From NCBI GenBank assembly GCA_002398845.1, contig DHBY01000017.1:1-36724 (forward strand): 36,724 nucleotides of DNA, written 5' to 3'. The position numbers and the translations under genes are program-made. Below the pieces are notes generated by a model. It was given only the letters and a program-made list of their open reading frames with translations. It searched no databases and was not told where the DNA came from. Shown here piece after piece: positions 23,735-32,125 of this stretch. How positions within the stretch are numbered: position 1 is the stretch's first letter; each line of letters starts with the position of its first letter. The DNA is from Firmicutes bacterium UBA4916. GTDB taxonomy: Bacteria > Bacillota > Clostridia > Tissierellales > Tepidimicrobiaceae.

Positions 23735-24667
23735 ATGGAAAATAAAACGAAATTATATTTACTTACAGGTTTTTTAGGATCGGGAAAAACCACCTTTCTT
23801 ACCAATGTCCTTGAAAGTTTATCAGGAAAGAAAGTTGCTGTTATAATGAATGAATTCGGTAAGGTGGGTATAGATGGAACTATAATAAAGAGGGAAGGCA
23901 TGGAACTTGTGGAGATAAACAAGGGCTCAATATTTTGCTCTTGCCTACAACTTACCTTTGTTTCCGCTTTAATAGACATGGCAGATAGAAATATGGAATA
24001 TGTGTTTGTGGAAAGCTCAGGTTTAGCAGACCCATCAAATATAGGAGATTTTTTAGAGGCTGTAAAGGTGGCTAAAGGTGATGTATACGATTATAGTGGG
24101 GCTATTTGTATAGTAGATGGGGTAAACTTCCTAGAGCAGGTAGAAGATATAGAAACAGTAGAAAGACAACTTAAGTTTTGCCATTTAGTGATTATATCCA
24201 AGGTAGATTTAATAGATGGCGAAAAATTAAATAAAGTAATAGAAAAGGTCAGAGAAATAAACCATAAAGCAGAAATCGTCCAATCTATAAACGGAAAAAT
24301 TGATTATAATTTCTTAGAAAAAAACCTTGTAGCAGAAGATTGGGTTGGCACAGAGGATACTACCAATACTCCTGAGAACAAACCAAAGACTTTAATCTTA
24401 ACCTATGATGGAGAATTGACTAAAAATAAACTTACTCAGTTTATAGATACTATAAAGGATGATAGCTACAGAATAAAAGGTTTCTTCCAACTTGAAGACG
24501 GGTGGAATCAAGTAGATGTAGTAGGTAAGAGGGTAGATTATAAGAAAACTAATAAGGCTCAGGAGAACTCGCAATTAGTAATCATATCCAAAATAGGACC
24601 TCAGATTATAAGACCAATATTTAATGCTTGGGAGGAAATAGTTGGAGAAGAGATGAAATTAAGATAA
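23735..24667 (+). CDS. G3E-family (CobW/COG0523) GTPase, putative metal chaperone
   Basis: The 310-aa P-loop GTPase has Walker A GFLGSGKTT, EINKGSIFCSC in place of the usual GCICC-type metal-binding motif (two Cys remain), the Walker B-like ESSGLADPS and a SKVDL guanine-specificity motif. A C-terminal CobW_C-like domain extends from about residue 215. COG0523 proteins deliver or allocate metals such as zinc, cobalt or nickel. Here it is first in an operon with an ArsR repressor and ArsP-like permease, so a role in handling a metal or metalloid is inferred. AAAGGAG precedes the ATG. Confidence 0.85.
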   Translation: MENKTKLYLLTGFLGSGKTTFLTNVLESLSGKKVAVIMNEFGKVGIDGTIIKREGMELVEINKGSIFCSCLQLTFVSALIDMADRNMEYVFVESSGLADPSNIGDFLEAVKVAKGDVYDYSGAICIVDGVNFLEQVEDIETVERQLKFCHLVIISKVDLIDGEKLNKVIEKVREINHKAEIVQSINGKIDYNFLEKNLVAEDWVGTEDTTNTPENKPKTLILTYDGELTKNKLTQFIDTIKDDSYRIKGFFQLEDGWNQVDVVGKRVDYKKTNKAQENSQLVIISKIGPQIIRPIFNAWEEIVGEEMKLR

Positions 24668-24682
24668 AAGGGGAAATAAATA

Positions 24683-25036
24683 ATGGATAGACTATTAAAT
24701 TATTTTAAAATAATTTCAGATGAAACAAGACTTAGAATAATGGTGCTTTTATTTCACAAAGAGCTTTGTGTATGTCAACTATGTGGAATCACTGGCATAT
24801 CACAACCTAATATGTCAAAACATTTAGCAAGACTAAGAGATATGGGTTTTGTAAAGGATGAAAGGAAAGAACAATATACTTTTTATTCACTAAATGTTGA
24901 AGATAAACTTTTTAAAGATATACTTCAAAAAGTAGTTGATAATATACAAGATTATCCAATATTAAAAAGCGATTTAGAAAAAAGCAAAGCAGCAGAAAAA
25001 TATATTGAGTTAATGAATATGAAAAGCAGAAAATAG
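24683..25036 (+). CDS. arsR: ArsR-family metalloregulatory repressor
   Basis: The 117-aa winged-helix repressor has the recognition helix ISQPNMSKHLARLRDMGFV. The metal site of the E. coli ArsR type is intact: ELCVCQLC with C29, C31 and C34, matching the three As(III)/Sb(III) ligands. Binding would release the operator; the 34-bp palindrome at 23676 is the best candidate. AAAGGGG precedes the ATG, 15 bases after the GTPase. The motif points to arsenite or antimonite rather than zinc or cadmium. Confidence 0.9.
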   Translation: MDRLLNYFKIISDETRLRIMVLLFHKELCVCQLCGITGISQPNMSKHLARLRDMGFVKDERKEQYTFYSLNVEDKLFKDILQKVVDNIQDYPILKSDLEKSKAAEKYIELMNMKSRK

Positions 25037-25048
25037 GTGGTGACTTTA

Positions 25049-26053
25049 ATGAATATATTTAGCTGGTTAAATGCTCAATTATTGAAAATGGAATGGCTTT
25101 GGAATCTTGTACGATTATTGGTAGAAAAAGTATTTGGATTATCTATGGAGAGCAAAGTAGGAGGAAGTATCCACTTTTTTATCTATGATACCATAAAGAT
25201 TTTCATACTGCTATCAGTGCTAATATTTATTATATCCTATATCCAAAGTTATTTTCCACCGGAGAGGACTAAGAAAATATTAGGTAAGTTTAAAGGCATA
25301 AAAGGAAATATATTTGGAGCATTATTAGGTACGGTAACTCCATTTTGTAGTTGTTCTAGTATTCCAATTTTCATAGGATTTACTTCAGCAGGATTGCCGC
25401 TAGGAGTTACTTTTTCATTTTTAATATCATCTCCCTTAGTAGATCTAGCATCTTTCTTATTGTTAGCATCCTTTTTCGGGGCTAAGATAGCCACAGCCTA
25501 TGTAGTTGTGGGACTTATCTTGGCAGTAGTTGGAGGAACTATTATCGATAAACTTGGTATGGAGAAGTATATTGAAGGCTATGTATGGGGAGTACAAAAT
25601 GTAGATATTGAAGCAGGGAAAATGACTAAAGAAGAAAGGATATCTTTTGCTAAAGAACAGGTTCAGGATATAGTAAAAAGGGTTTGGATTTATATTCTAA
25701 TTGGGGTTGGCATTGGTGCTGCAATTCATAACTGGATACCCCAACCAATTATAGAAAAAATCGTAGGTCAAGATAATCCTTTTGCTGTTTTATTAGCCAC
25801 AATAGTTGGGATACCTATTTATGCTGATATATTTGGAACCATACCTATAGCAGAGGCTTTAATTGCAAAAGGAGTAGGCTTAGGTACCGTATTATCCTTT
25901 ATGATGGGAGTAACTGCCTTGTCTCTTCCATCGATAATAATGCTAAGCCAAGTAGTCAAGCCAAAACTATTAGCTTTGTTCATATTTATCGTTACTACTG
26001 GAATAATTATTATTGGATATGCTTTTAATATATTTTCATATATTTTTGTTTAG
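25049..26053 (+). CDS. ArsP/DUF318-type membrane permease
   Basis: The 334-aa integral membrane protein has about eight to ten predicted TM helices. The family's TPFCSCSSIPIFIGF motif (Cys near residues 100 and 102) and a second related half with the IPIYADIFGTIPIAEAL segment are visible. DUF318 members include ArsP, an exporter of trivalent methylated arsenicals, and other permeases of unknown cargo. The listed GTG starts at 25037-25040 overlap its ribosome site GGTGGTGA, so the ATG at 25049 was chosen. It directly follows arsR and precedes the thioredoxin-like gene, a common trio in anaerobes. The actual substrate is inferred from the regulator. Confidence 0.83.
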   Translation: MNIFSWLNAQLLKMEWLWNLVRLLVEKVFGLSMESKVGGSIHFFIYDTIKIFILLSVLIFIISYIQSYFPPERTKKILGKFKGIKGNIFGALLGTVTPFCSCSSIPIFIGFTSAGLPLGVTFSFLISSPLVDLASFLLLASFFGAKIATAYVVVGLILAVVGGTIIDKLGMEKYIEGYVWGVQNVDIEAGKMTKEERISFAKEQVQDIVKRVWIYILIGVGIGAAIHNWIPQPIIEKIVGQDNPFAVLLATIVGIPIYADIFGTIPIAEALIAKGVGLGTVLSFMMGVTALSLPSIIMLSQVVKPKLLALFIFIVTTGIIIIGYAFNIFSYIFV

Positions 26054-26066
26054 GATGGTGAAAGAA

Positions 26067-26297
26067 ATGGAAATAAAAATATTAGGTACTGGCTGCTCTA
26101 AATGTGATAAATTAGAAAAAAATATAGAAATAGCCTTGAAAGAATTGAATATAAACGCTAATATAATAAAAGTAGAAAATTTAGCAGAAATAGTAAGCTA
26201 TGGAGTTATGAGCACTCCTGGCCTTGTAATAGATGGTGAAGTGAAGGCTATAGGGAAAGTGCCAAATGTAAAGGATTTAAAGAAGATGCTAAAGTAA
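26067..26297 (+). CDS. Thioredoxin-fold CxxC protein (redox-active disulfide protein 2 type)
   Basis: The small 76-aa protein has GTGCSKCDKLEKN with the redox pair C10-x2-C13, and STPGLVIDGEV containing the cis-Pro loop, as in the MTH895/TM0996 small thioredoxins that accompany permeases of this family. A longer upstream start overlaps the permease; GGTGA favours the ATG at 26067. It probably keeps the permease or its cargo reduced, or passes metalloid thiol adducts; this is inference from context. Confidence 0.83.
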   Translation: MEIKILGTGCSKCDKLEKNIEIALKELNINANIIKVENLAEIVSYGVMSTPGLVIDGEVKAIGKVPNVKDLKKMLK

Positions 26298-26337
26298 ATG
26301 GGACAAAAAGTACTATTTCCACTTTCTCATATGTTTA

Positions 26338-26366
26338 TTGACACAGAAAACAAATAAATGTAAAAT
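26338..26366 (+). promoter_or_regulatory. Promoter for the Mrp-like ATPase
   Basis: TTGACA (26338-26343), a 17-base spacer and TAAAAT (26361-26366), 88 bases ahead of the ATPase. It suggests that gene is transcribed apart from the arsR operon. Confidence 0.7.
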
Positions 26367-26396
26367 CAAATTAGCATATGCCAATAAATGCAATTT

Positions 26397-26429
26397 GGGA
26401 AAAATTGGACTGCAAAAAGAACTGTCCCT
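26397..26429 (-). repeat. REP-like repeat before the Mrp-like gene
   Basis: GGGAAAAATTGGACTGCAAA then AAGAACTGTCCCT: matches the copy at 27336 in 31 of 33 positions. Read on the minus strand it gives AGGGACAGTTCTTTTTGCA. The GGAC/GTCC ends can pair. It lies between promoter and gene, so it is transcribed into the leader. Confidence 0.75.
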
Positions 26430-26453
26430 TTTGCATAAGAGAGGATGATATGA

Positions 26454-27278
26454 ATGGCTGATTGTAACGGTTGTCCGTCAAAAGATAATTGTACATCTAA
26501 GGATGATTGTATGATTAAAGACAATCCAAATAGTAATGTTAAAAATATTATAGGTGTCATGAGTGGCAAAGGCGGAGTAGGAAAATCTACGGTTTCTGCT
26601 ATGATTGCAGAAGAATTAAATAGAAAAGGTTTTAAAGTTGGTATACTAGATGCGGATATTACTGGGCCAAGTATTCCAAGGCTTTTAAGGATTAAAGACA
26701 AAAAAGCTACTGCTAATGAATTGGGGATTATACCAGTGACTACTGAAGATGGTATCAAGGTAGTAAGCCTTAATTTATTAATGGAGGATGAAAATCAACC
26801 AGTTATATGGAGAGGCCCTATAATTGCAGGAGTTGTTGAGCAATTTTGGACCGATGTTTTATGGGGAGAATTAGACTATCTTATAATAGATATGCCACCG
26901 GGAACAGGAGATGTAGCCTTAACCGTTATGCAATCTATACCTATATCTGGCATAATCATGGTATCTGTTCCTCAGGATTTAGTTTCCATGATAGTTTCAA
27001 AGGCTGTAAATATGGTAAGAAAGCTGAACATTCCTGTACTTGGTATTGTTGAAAACATGAGTTATATAAACTGCCCTGACTGTGGTAAGAAGATTAGAAT
27101 ATTTGAAAGCGATAATACTTTAGAATTCTTAAAGGAAAATGATTTGGAACTATTGGCAGAACTTCCTATGTGTAAAGATATAGCCAATGTATCTGAAAAT
27201 GGCAATGAAATATTAAACCAAGAGATAAAGGAAATCTTTAAAAATATTGGAGAAACAATAATGGATACATTAAATTAG
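26454..27278 (+). CDS. Mrp/NBP35-family P-loop ATPase (ApbC-like Fe-S carrier)
   Basis: The 274-aa ATPase of the ParA/Mrp class should be a cytosolic iron-sulfur cluster scaffold or carrier. It has the deviant Walker A GKGGVGKSTVSA, the IWRGPIIAGVVEQF motif, Walker B DMPPGTGD, and the cluster-bridging CPDCG pair at about residue 208-211. A short N-terminal Cys-rich stretch (CNGCPSKDNCTSKDDC) adds possible extra ligands. GAGGATGAT is the ribosome site; the near ATG at 26450 is out of frame. It is flanked on both sides by members of the same REP-like repeat and has its own promoter. Confidence 0.9.
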   Translation: MADCNGCPSKDNCTSKDDCMIKDNPNSNVKNIIGVMSGKGGVGKSTVSAMIAEELNRKGFKVGILDADITGPSIPRLLRIKDKKATANELGIIPVTTEDGIKVVSLNLLMEDENQPVIWRGPIIAGVVEQFWTDVLWGELDYLIIDMPPGTGDVALTVMQSIPISGIIMVSVPQDLVSMIVSKAVNMVRKLNIPVLGIVENMSYINCPDCGKKIRIFESDNTLEFLKENDLELLAELPMCKDIANVSENGNEILNQEIKEIFKNIGETIMDTLN

Positions 27279-27335
27279 GTTTAGTCTATGGAAGACTTAG
27301 CCCCTACCGCAATTTAAATAAAGTAGCCTATAAAA

Positions 27336-27368
27336 GGGAAAAAATGGACTGCAAAAAGAACCGTCCCT
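27336..27368 (-). repeat. REP-like repeat after the Mrp-like gene
   Basis: GGGAAAAAATGGACTGCAAA then AAGAACCGTCCCT, the second copy of the element at 26397, in the same orientation. The gap 27279-27447 holds nothing else recognisable. Confidence 0.75.
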
Positions 27369-27447
27369 AGCGCATTTTTGAAATAAATGGTATAAACTCT
27401 CATAATTTTGGGAAAAATAAGGATAATAAAATTGTGGGGGGATTATT

Positions 27448-27723
27448 ATGGCTAAGCATAAGAATTATTATAGGGAAAAGGCTGACAGAATAATCAAATA
27501 TGCAAATATACTTTCAAGTAAGTTTAAAGCAAGTGAAAAGACGGAAGAGGAAAAAATACTAGAAAGTTTAAAAGAAGCCCATAAGGATTGGAAGAATAAA
27601 GAAACATATTTCCAATCCGTAACGGACCCAGATTTAGTAGATCATGCCATATATGAACTAGAGGCTTCTAAGATAAAATATATTTATTTATTAAAAAAGG
27701 TAAAGGAAACAAATATTGAGTAA
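27448..27723 (+). CDS. YaaL-like protein (DUF2508)
   Basis: The 91-aa, highly charged, probably all-helical protein has no TM segment. Its size, the YFQSVTDPDLVDHAIYELEASK core and its position just ahead of bofA match the DUF2508/YaaL proteins of Firmicutes, whose function is unknown. GGGGG precedes the ATG. It opens the yaaL-bofA neighbourhood. Confidence 0.75.
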   Translation: MAKHKNYYREKADRIIKYANILSSKFKASEKTEEEKILESLKEAHKDWKNKETYFQSVTDPDLVDHAIYELEASKIKYIYLLKKVKETNIE

Positions 27724-27780
27724 TATTTACTCAACCTGTCCTCTATTATATAATATAATGTATATAATAGGAGGGATAAT

Positions 27781-28041
27781 ATGAATATCGGAACAATATT
27801 AGCCTTTGTATTTGGCTTGTTTTTACTATATATAATAGGTATGCTTTTGGTAATTCCCATTAAATTGATTTTAAAATTAATAGCAAATGGAATTATAGGA
27901 GGTATCTTATTATTAATTTTTAATTTAATAGGAGGGCTTATTGGCTTAAAGCTAATCATTAATCCATTGACAGCTATAATAGCAGGATTATTAGGGATTC
28001 CAGGGGTAATACTATTATTAATAATGCAAAATATATTATAA
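27781..28041 (+). CDS. bofA: BofA-family membrane protein (pro-sigma-K processing inhibitor type)
   Basis: The 86-aa, almost wholly hydrophobic protein has two to three TM segments and ends in the Gly/Pro-rich NPLTAIIAGLLGIPGVILLL typical of BofA. In B. subtilis BofA holds the SpoIVFB protease inactive until the mother cell is ready to process sigma-K. AATAGGAGGG precedes the ATG. The order yaaL-bofA is conserved with Bacillus. Confidence 0.85.
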   Translation: MNIGTILAFVFGLFLLYIIGMLLVIPIKLILKLIANGIIGGILLLIFNLIGGLIGLKLIINPLTAIIAGLLGIPGVILLLIMQNIL

Positions 28042-28071
28042 ATTTAATAAGAGGAAAATTTACTAATCAAT

Positions 28072-28100
28072 TTGCAAATATCCTATATATCTGATATAAA
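28072..28100 (+). promoter_or_regulatory. Promoter for the L25/Ctc gene
   Basis: TTGCAA (28072-28077), a 17-base spacer and TATAAA (28095-28100), 40 bases before the ATG at 28140. Confidence 0.55.
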
Positions 28101-28139
28101 TATAATATAAAACAATATTTGAGTAAGGAGGATTTAACC

Positions 28140-28772
28140 ATGGCAGCAATTAAAATACAAGTAGAAAAAAGAACCGGATTAGGTAAAAATAAGGTTGACA
28201 AGATACGAGAAGAAGATTTTATTCCTGGAGTTTTATACGGTAAAGGTGAAGAAACTGAGCATGTAAAAGTTGATAAACGTATATTCGAAAAAGTATATAA
28301 ATCTGCTGGAACCAGTACTTTAATAGACTTAGACTTAGAGGGGAATGTAGTACCTGTTCTAATAAAAGAAGTTCAAAGGCATCCATTTAAAAACCAATAT
28401 TTACATGTAGATTTCCAAAAACTTAATATGAATGAAACCGTTAAGTTGACTATACCTATTACATTAATAGGCAGAGACAGTATTAAACTACAACCTTCCA
28501 TATTGATGCAGCAATTAGACGAAATAGAAATTGAATGTTTGCCAAAAGATATACCACAATCTATTGAAGTAGAGGTTTCTGATATTACTTTTGACACTCC
28601 AATCCTTGTATCGGATTTGGAAATATTCAATAACGAAAATATAACCCTATTTAGAGAAGCAGATGATGTAATAGCAAACTTAGTAGCACCTGCTGAAGAA
28701 ACAGAAGAAGATGAAGAAGAAGTAGAAGCAGACGAAGTACCAGTAGTAGGCAAAGAAGAATCAGAAGAATAA
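28140..28772 (+). CDS. rplY: 50S ribosomal protein L25 / general stress protein Ctc
   Basis: The 210-aa protein binds 5S rRNA. The N-terminal L25 domain (KIQVEKRTGLGKNKVDKIR, then VPVLIKEVQRHPFKNQYLHVDF) is followed by the Ctc C-terminal beta domain (from about residue 95) and an acidic Glu-rich tail (EEDEEEVEADE). The length fits the long TL5/CTC form, not the short enterobacterial L25. AAGGAGG directly ahead of 28140 rules out the earlier ATG at 28119. It has its own promoter and a strong terminator. Confidence 0.94.
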   Translation: MAAIKIQVEKRTGLGKNKVDKIREEDFIPGVLYGKGEETEHVKVDKRIFEKVYKSAGTSTLIDLDLEGNVVPVLIKEVQRHPFKNQYLHVDFQKLNMNETVKLTIPITLIGRDSIKLQPSILMQQLDEIEIECLPKDIPQSIEVEVSDITFDTPILVSDLEIFNNENITLFREADDVIANLVAPAEETEEDEEEVEADEVPVVGKEESEE

Positions 28773-28792
28773 ATATTTAGATATAAATGAAG

Positions 28793-28820
28793 ACAGGTAA
28801 ATAAGACTTACCTGTTTTTT
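28793..28820 (+). terminator. Terminator of the L25/Ctc gene
   Basis: ACAGGTAA, loop ATAAGAC, TTACCTGT, then TTTTT: a perfect 8-bp stem with a U-run. Confidence 0.88.
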
Positions 28821-28873
28821 GTTTGCCATTTTTTCCTCCATCATTTAAAATATAATTAAGGAGGTTGAAAAAA

Positions 28874-29344
28874 ATGGAGCAGATTGTTGAAAAAAGGGAC
28901 AAGCCAGTAATTAAAATATTTTTAATAGTTATAGGATTTGTCATAGCTATAGATTTTGTAATGTTTCTTATGAAAAGATATATAGAAGGATTCCCCTATA
29001 TGACTAATTTAATAGCTATATTTTTAGTGGTAATAAGCTGCAGTTATATCCTAATAAAATATTTTTCAAAATACTTATATACTATTCAAGAGGGACAATT
29101 GGTTTTTTATAGGGTTATAGGGAAAAAAAGATTTGAAATCCTTAGAGCAGATTGTACTGATTTAATCTATGTAGGACCCTATGACGAAAACCAAAAAGGT
29201 GAAAAATGCTCATATAATTTTACTTTTGATAAAAATGGAGAAGAAGTATATATTGGGAAACTTAAGGGGAATAATAATAGAATAAGTTTTTTATTTAGTC
29301 CCAATAAAAGTATTTTAAAAGAGTTAAAAAGGTATAAAAAATAA
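28874..29344 (+). CDS. Hypothetical two-TM membrane protein
   Basis: The 156-aa protein has two TM helices (about residues 14-35, IKIFLIVIGFVIAIDFVMFL, and 45-65) followed by a soluble domain of about 85 residues (LYTIQEGQLVFYRVIGKKR, ending LFSPNKSILKELKRYKK) that looks like a small beta-rich, PH-like domain. I do not recognise the family. AAGGAGG ends 9 bases before the ATG at 28874; a TTG at 28865 is too near it. The Memo-AMMECR1 fusion gene begins 12 bases later, so they may share a transcript. Confidence 0.65.
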   Translation: MEQIVEKRDKPVIKIFLIVIGFVIAIDFVMFLMKRYIEGFPYMTNLIAIFLVVISCSYILIKYFSKYLYTIQEGQLVFYRVIGKKRFEILRADCTDLIYVGPYDENQKGEKCSYNFTFDKNGEEVYIGKLKGNNNRISFLFSPNKSILKELKRYKK

Positions 29345-29356
29345 GGAGTGAAAACA

Positions 29357-30766
29357 ATGGGTAAAGTATTATCTGCATACCTTTCTCCTCACCCACCTAT
29401 TATTGTTGAAGAAATAGGAAAGGGAGAGGCGTTAAAAGCTCAAAAAACTGTAAAAGGCTGTGAAAGCTTAGCTAAAGATATAAAAAAGGAAAGTCCAAGT
29501 ACTATTATAATCATAACTCCTCATGGGCCACTATTTAGAGATGCCATCTCCATATCCTTTGAAGAAAACCTTAGGGGAGATTTTAATAACTTTGGAAATA
29601 GGGATTTAAAGTTTGAATTTAAAAACAATCTAGAACTTGTAAATAAGATAACAGATGAGTCCTTTAAACAGGATATTATGATTGCAAAGATTGATAGGAA
29701 ATTTGCCAAGGATTATAATATAAGCTCTAAATTAGACCATGGTGCTTTAGTTCCATTATATTTTGTGGACAAGGAGTATAAAGGATTCAAACTTATCCAC
29801 ATAACCTATGGATTATTACCACCTATAGATTTATATAGATTTGGTAAAATACTTCAAGAAATCGTCCTAGAATCAGATGAAAATATATCATTAATTGCCA
29901 GCGGAGACTTATCCCACAAATTATCCAATGAAGGACCTTATTCTTATTCCCCTTATGGAGAACAATTTGATAAAAAAATAGTAAAATTATTGAAAGATGG
30001 AGATTTTAAATCCATAGTTTCCTTCGATTTAGAACTTAGCGAAAGAGCAGGAGAATGTGGGCTTCGCTCTTTAATGATACTTGGGGGATTCCTAGATGGA
30101 TTTAATAAGGAGTCAGAAGTTCTATCTTACGAAGGGCCTTTTGGAGTGGGCTATTGTACTGCTAAGTTTTCAGCATTAGAAAAGGATGGAGCTAAGAGTA
30201 TATATGAAGATTTAATCAAATTAGAAGAGGAAAAGATTAGAGATATAAGAAAAGAAGAAGATGAATACGTAAGACTAGCAAGAAAAAGTTTAGAATATTA
30301 TATAGAACATGGAAAAATCATGGATATCCCTGATAATTTAAGTAAAGAGTTATTGAATACTAGGCGGGGGGCTTTTGTAACCATAAAAAAGGATGGAATG
30401 CTAAGGGGCTGCATAGGTACCATAGAGCCTACAAAGAAAACCTTAGCCCAAGAGATAATTCAAAATGCCGTTAGTGCAGGCTTAAGAGATCCAAGATTTG
30501 ATCCTATTAGCGAAGAAGAACTTCCAAGTTTACGGTATTCCGTAGATGTATTGGAATCTCCAGAACCTATTTCATCAATAAAGGAGCTGGATGTAGAAGA
30601 ATATGGAGTAATAGTAACTAAAGGATTTAGAAAAGGCTTATTACTTCCTAATATAGAAGGGGTTGAAACTCCAGAAGAACAAGTAAGTATTGCCCTTAAA
30701 AAAGCAGGTATAGATGAAGACGAAGACTACGCAATGGAACGTTTTAGGGTAGTAAGGCATTTTTAA
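29357..30766 (+). CDS. AmmeMemoRadiSam system fusion protein: Memo (part B) plus AMMECR1 (part A)
   Basis: The 469-aa protein joins two of the three parts of the AmmeMemoRadiSam system. Residues about 1-270 are a Memo-like/LigB (class III extradiol dioxygenase) domain with SPHPPIIVEEIG, ITPHGP, SGDLSHK and EGPFGVGY. Residues about 300-469 are the AMMECR1 domain with TRRGAFVTIKKDGMLRGCIG and SLRYSVDVL. The function of the system is unknown; a metal-dependent reaction with its radical SAM partner is proposed from co-occurrence. AAGGAG favours 29357 over the GTG at 29348. The radical SAM gene begins 12 bases after its stop. Confidence 0.9.
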   Translation: MGKVLSAYLSPHPPIIVEEIGKGEALKAQKTVKGCESLAKDIKKESPSTIIIITPHGPLFRDAISISFEENLRGDFNNFGNRDLKFEFKNNLELVNKITDESFKQDIMIAKIDRKFAKDYNISSKLDHGALVPLYFVDKEYKGFKLIHITYGLLPPIDLYRFGKILQEIVLESDENISLIASGDLSHKLSNEGPYSYSPYGEQFDKKIVKLLKDGDFKSIVSFDLELSERAGECGLRSLMILGGFLDGFNKESEVLSYEGPFGVGYCTAKFSALEKDGAKSIYEDLIKLEEEKIRDIRKEEDEYVRLARKSLEYYIEHGKIMDIPDNLSKELLNTRRGAFVTIKKDGMLRGCIGTIEPTKKTLAQEIIQNAVSAGLRDPRFDPISEEELPSLRYSVDVLESPEPISSIKELDVEEYGVIVTKGFRKGLLLPNIEGVETPEEQVSIALKKAGIDEDEDYAMERFRVVRHF

Positions 30767-30778
30767 GGAGGAAAAATT

Positions 30779-31753
30779 ATGGAAGCCATGTATTATGAAA
30801 AATTAGAAGACAATATGGTAAAATGCCATCTATGTCCTCATGGTTGTACTATTAGTGAAGGAAATGTAGGAGTGTGTAAGGTTAGAAAAAATATAGAAGG
30901 CACATTGATTAGCCTAAACTATGGGAAACATACTTCCTATGCCTATGATAAAATAGAAAAAAAGCCCCTTTACCATTTTTACCCTGGAAGCAATATTTTT
31001 TCTATAGGCAGTTTTGGCTGCAATCTAGCATGCGATTTTTGTCAAAATTGGGAGATTGCCCAACAGAAATCCTTAACTATGGAAATAGAAGATGATGATA
31101 TTTTGCTTTTAGGAAAATCAAGAGGGTCTATTGGCATTGCTTACACATACAATGAACCTAGCATATCCTATGAATACGTGTATCATATGTCGAGGCTAGC
31201 TAAAAGACGTGGTCTAAAAAACGTGTTGGTAACTAATGGGTATATAAATGAGGAACCTTTAAAGGAGTTATTGCCCTATATCGATGCTATGAATATAGAT
31301 TTAAAATCCATGGATGATAATTTTTATAAAAATATCTGCAAAGGCTCCCTACAACCTGTACTAAAAACTATCCAATTAGCATCAAAATATACCCATGTGG
31401 AAATTACCAATTTGGTTATAGAAAGAAAAAATAGTAGCCCAGAAGAAATCCATAGACTAGCAGAGTGGATTGCCAATATAGATAAAGGGATTCCACTTCA
31501 TCTAACTAAGTATTTTCCTGCCTATAAGATGAAATTATCAGAAACTAAATATGAGGTTCTTACGGCAGCAAAGAAAATAGCAGAGGAATATTTAGATTAT
31601 GTATATATAGGGAATGTATGGGGAATAGATAACAACACCTATTGTCCTAATTGCCATAATGAACTTATTCGTAGATATCATGATGGAGAAGTAACGGGTA
31701 TAAAAGATAAAAAGTGTACTAGTTGTGGTGAAAAATTAAACATTTTGTATTAA
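30779..31753 (+). CDS. amrS: AmmeMemoRadiSam system radical SAM enzyme
   Basis: The 324-aa radical SAM protein has the cluster motif CNLACDFC (C-x3-C-x2-C), the SAM-binding segments GIAYTYNEPSISYEY and VLVTNGYI, an N-terminal CHLCPHGC zinc-like site and a C-terminal pair of CxxC motifs (CPNCHN and CTSCGEK). It is related to pyruvate-formate-lyase-activating-type proteins but belongs to the AmmeMemoRadiSam set, as its fusion partner upstream confirms. GGAGGAAAAATT precedes the ATG. The substrate is unknown. Confidence 0.92.
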   Translation: MEAMYYEKLEDNMVKCHLCPHGCTISEGNVGVCKVRKNIEGTLISLNYGKHTSYAYDKIEKKPLYHFYPGSNIFSIGSFGCNLACDFCQNWEIAQQKSLTMEIEDDDILLLGKSRGSIGIAYTYNEPSISYEYVYHMSRLAKRRGLKNVLVTNGYINEEPLKELLPYIDAMNIDLKSMDDNFYKNICKGSLQPVLKTIQLASKYTHVEITNLVIERKNSSPEEIHRLAEWIANIDKGIPLHLTKYFPAYKMKLSETKYEVLTAAKKIAEEYLDYVYIGNVWGIDNNTYCPNCHNELIRRYHDGEVTGIKDKKCTSCGEKLNILY

Positions 31754-31846
31754 ATATTTTAGTGCCCAAGCACAAATTTAGTTTTCTTGAATAAATATAT
31801 AATAATGGTCAATAATCTAAGAAAACTTAAGCAAGGGGCTGGTAAA

Positions 31847-32041
31847 ATGCATTGTACTATCTGTAAGGAAAAGGATAAGAATAGTATTGAATTACTTGGA
31901 ATAAATGTATGTGAAACATGCTTTAGTGATATATCAACTATCCCTGTATGTCACAAAAAATACGATTACTACAAGGAAGTAATAAAAGTAGTCTTGAAAA
32001 ATTATATATACGAAAGAGTAACTTTAAACCCCGTAAAATAA
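31847..32041 (+). CDS. csfB: Sigma-G inhibitor Gin (CsfB)
   Basis: The 64-aa zinc-ribbon-like protein has paired CxxC motifs, MHCTICKEKD and VCETCF. Size, cysteines and position upstream of the yaaO-tmk genes match Gin/CsfB, which binds and silences sigma-G until forespore engulfment is done. A longer frame opens at 31787 but AAGGGG points to 31847. It ends in its own terminator. The 93-base gap before it shows no clear promoter. Confidence 0.82.
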   Translation: MHCTICKEKDKNSIELLGINVCETCFSDISTIPVCHKKYDYYKEVIKVVLKNYIYERVTLNPVK

Positions 32042-32060
32042 ATATGGGGTTTATTTTTTT
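32026..32060 (+). terminator. Terminator of gin
   Basis: AAACCCC (32026-32032) and GGGGTTT (32046-32052) pair, followed by ATTTTTTTATTT. The stem overlaps the gin stop codon. Confidence 0.82.
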
Positions 32061-32125
32061 ATTTATATATTTCCAAAACTGATATATAATAAGTATATCT
32101 TACAATTAGGAGGAGATCTTTTTTA

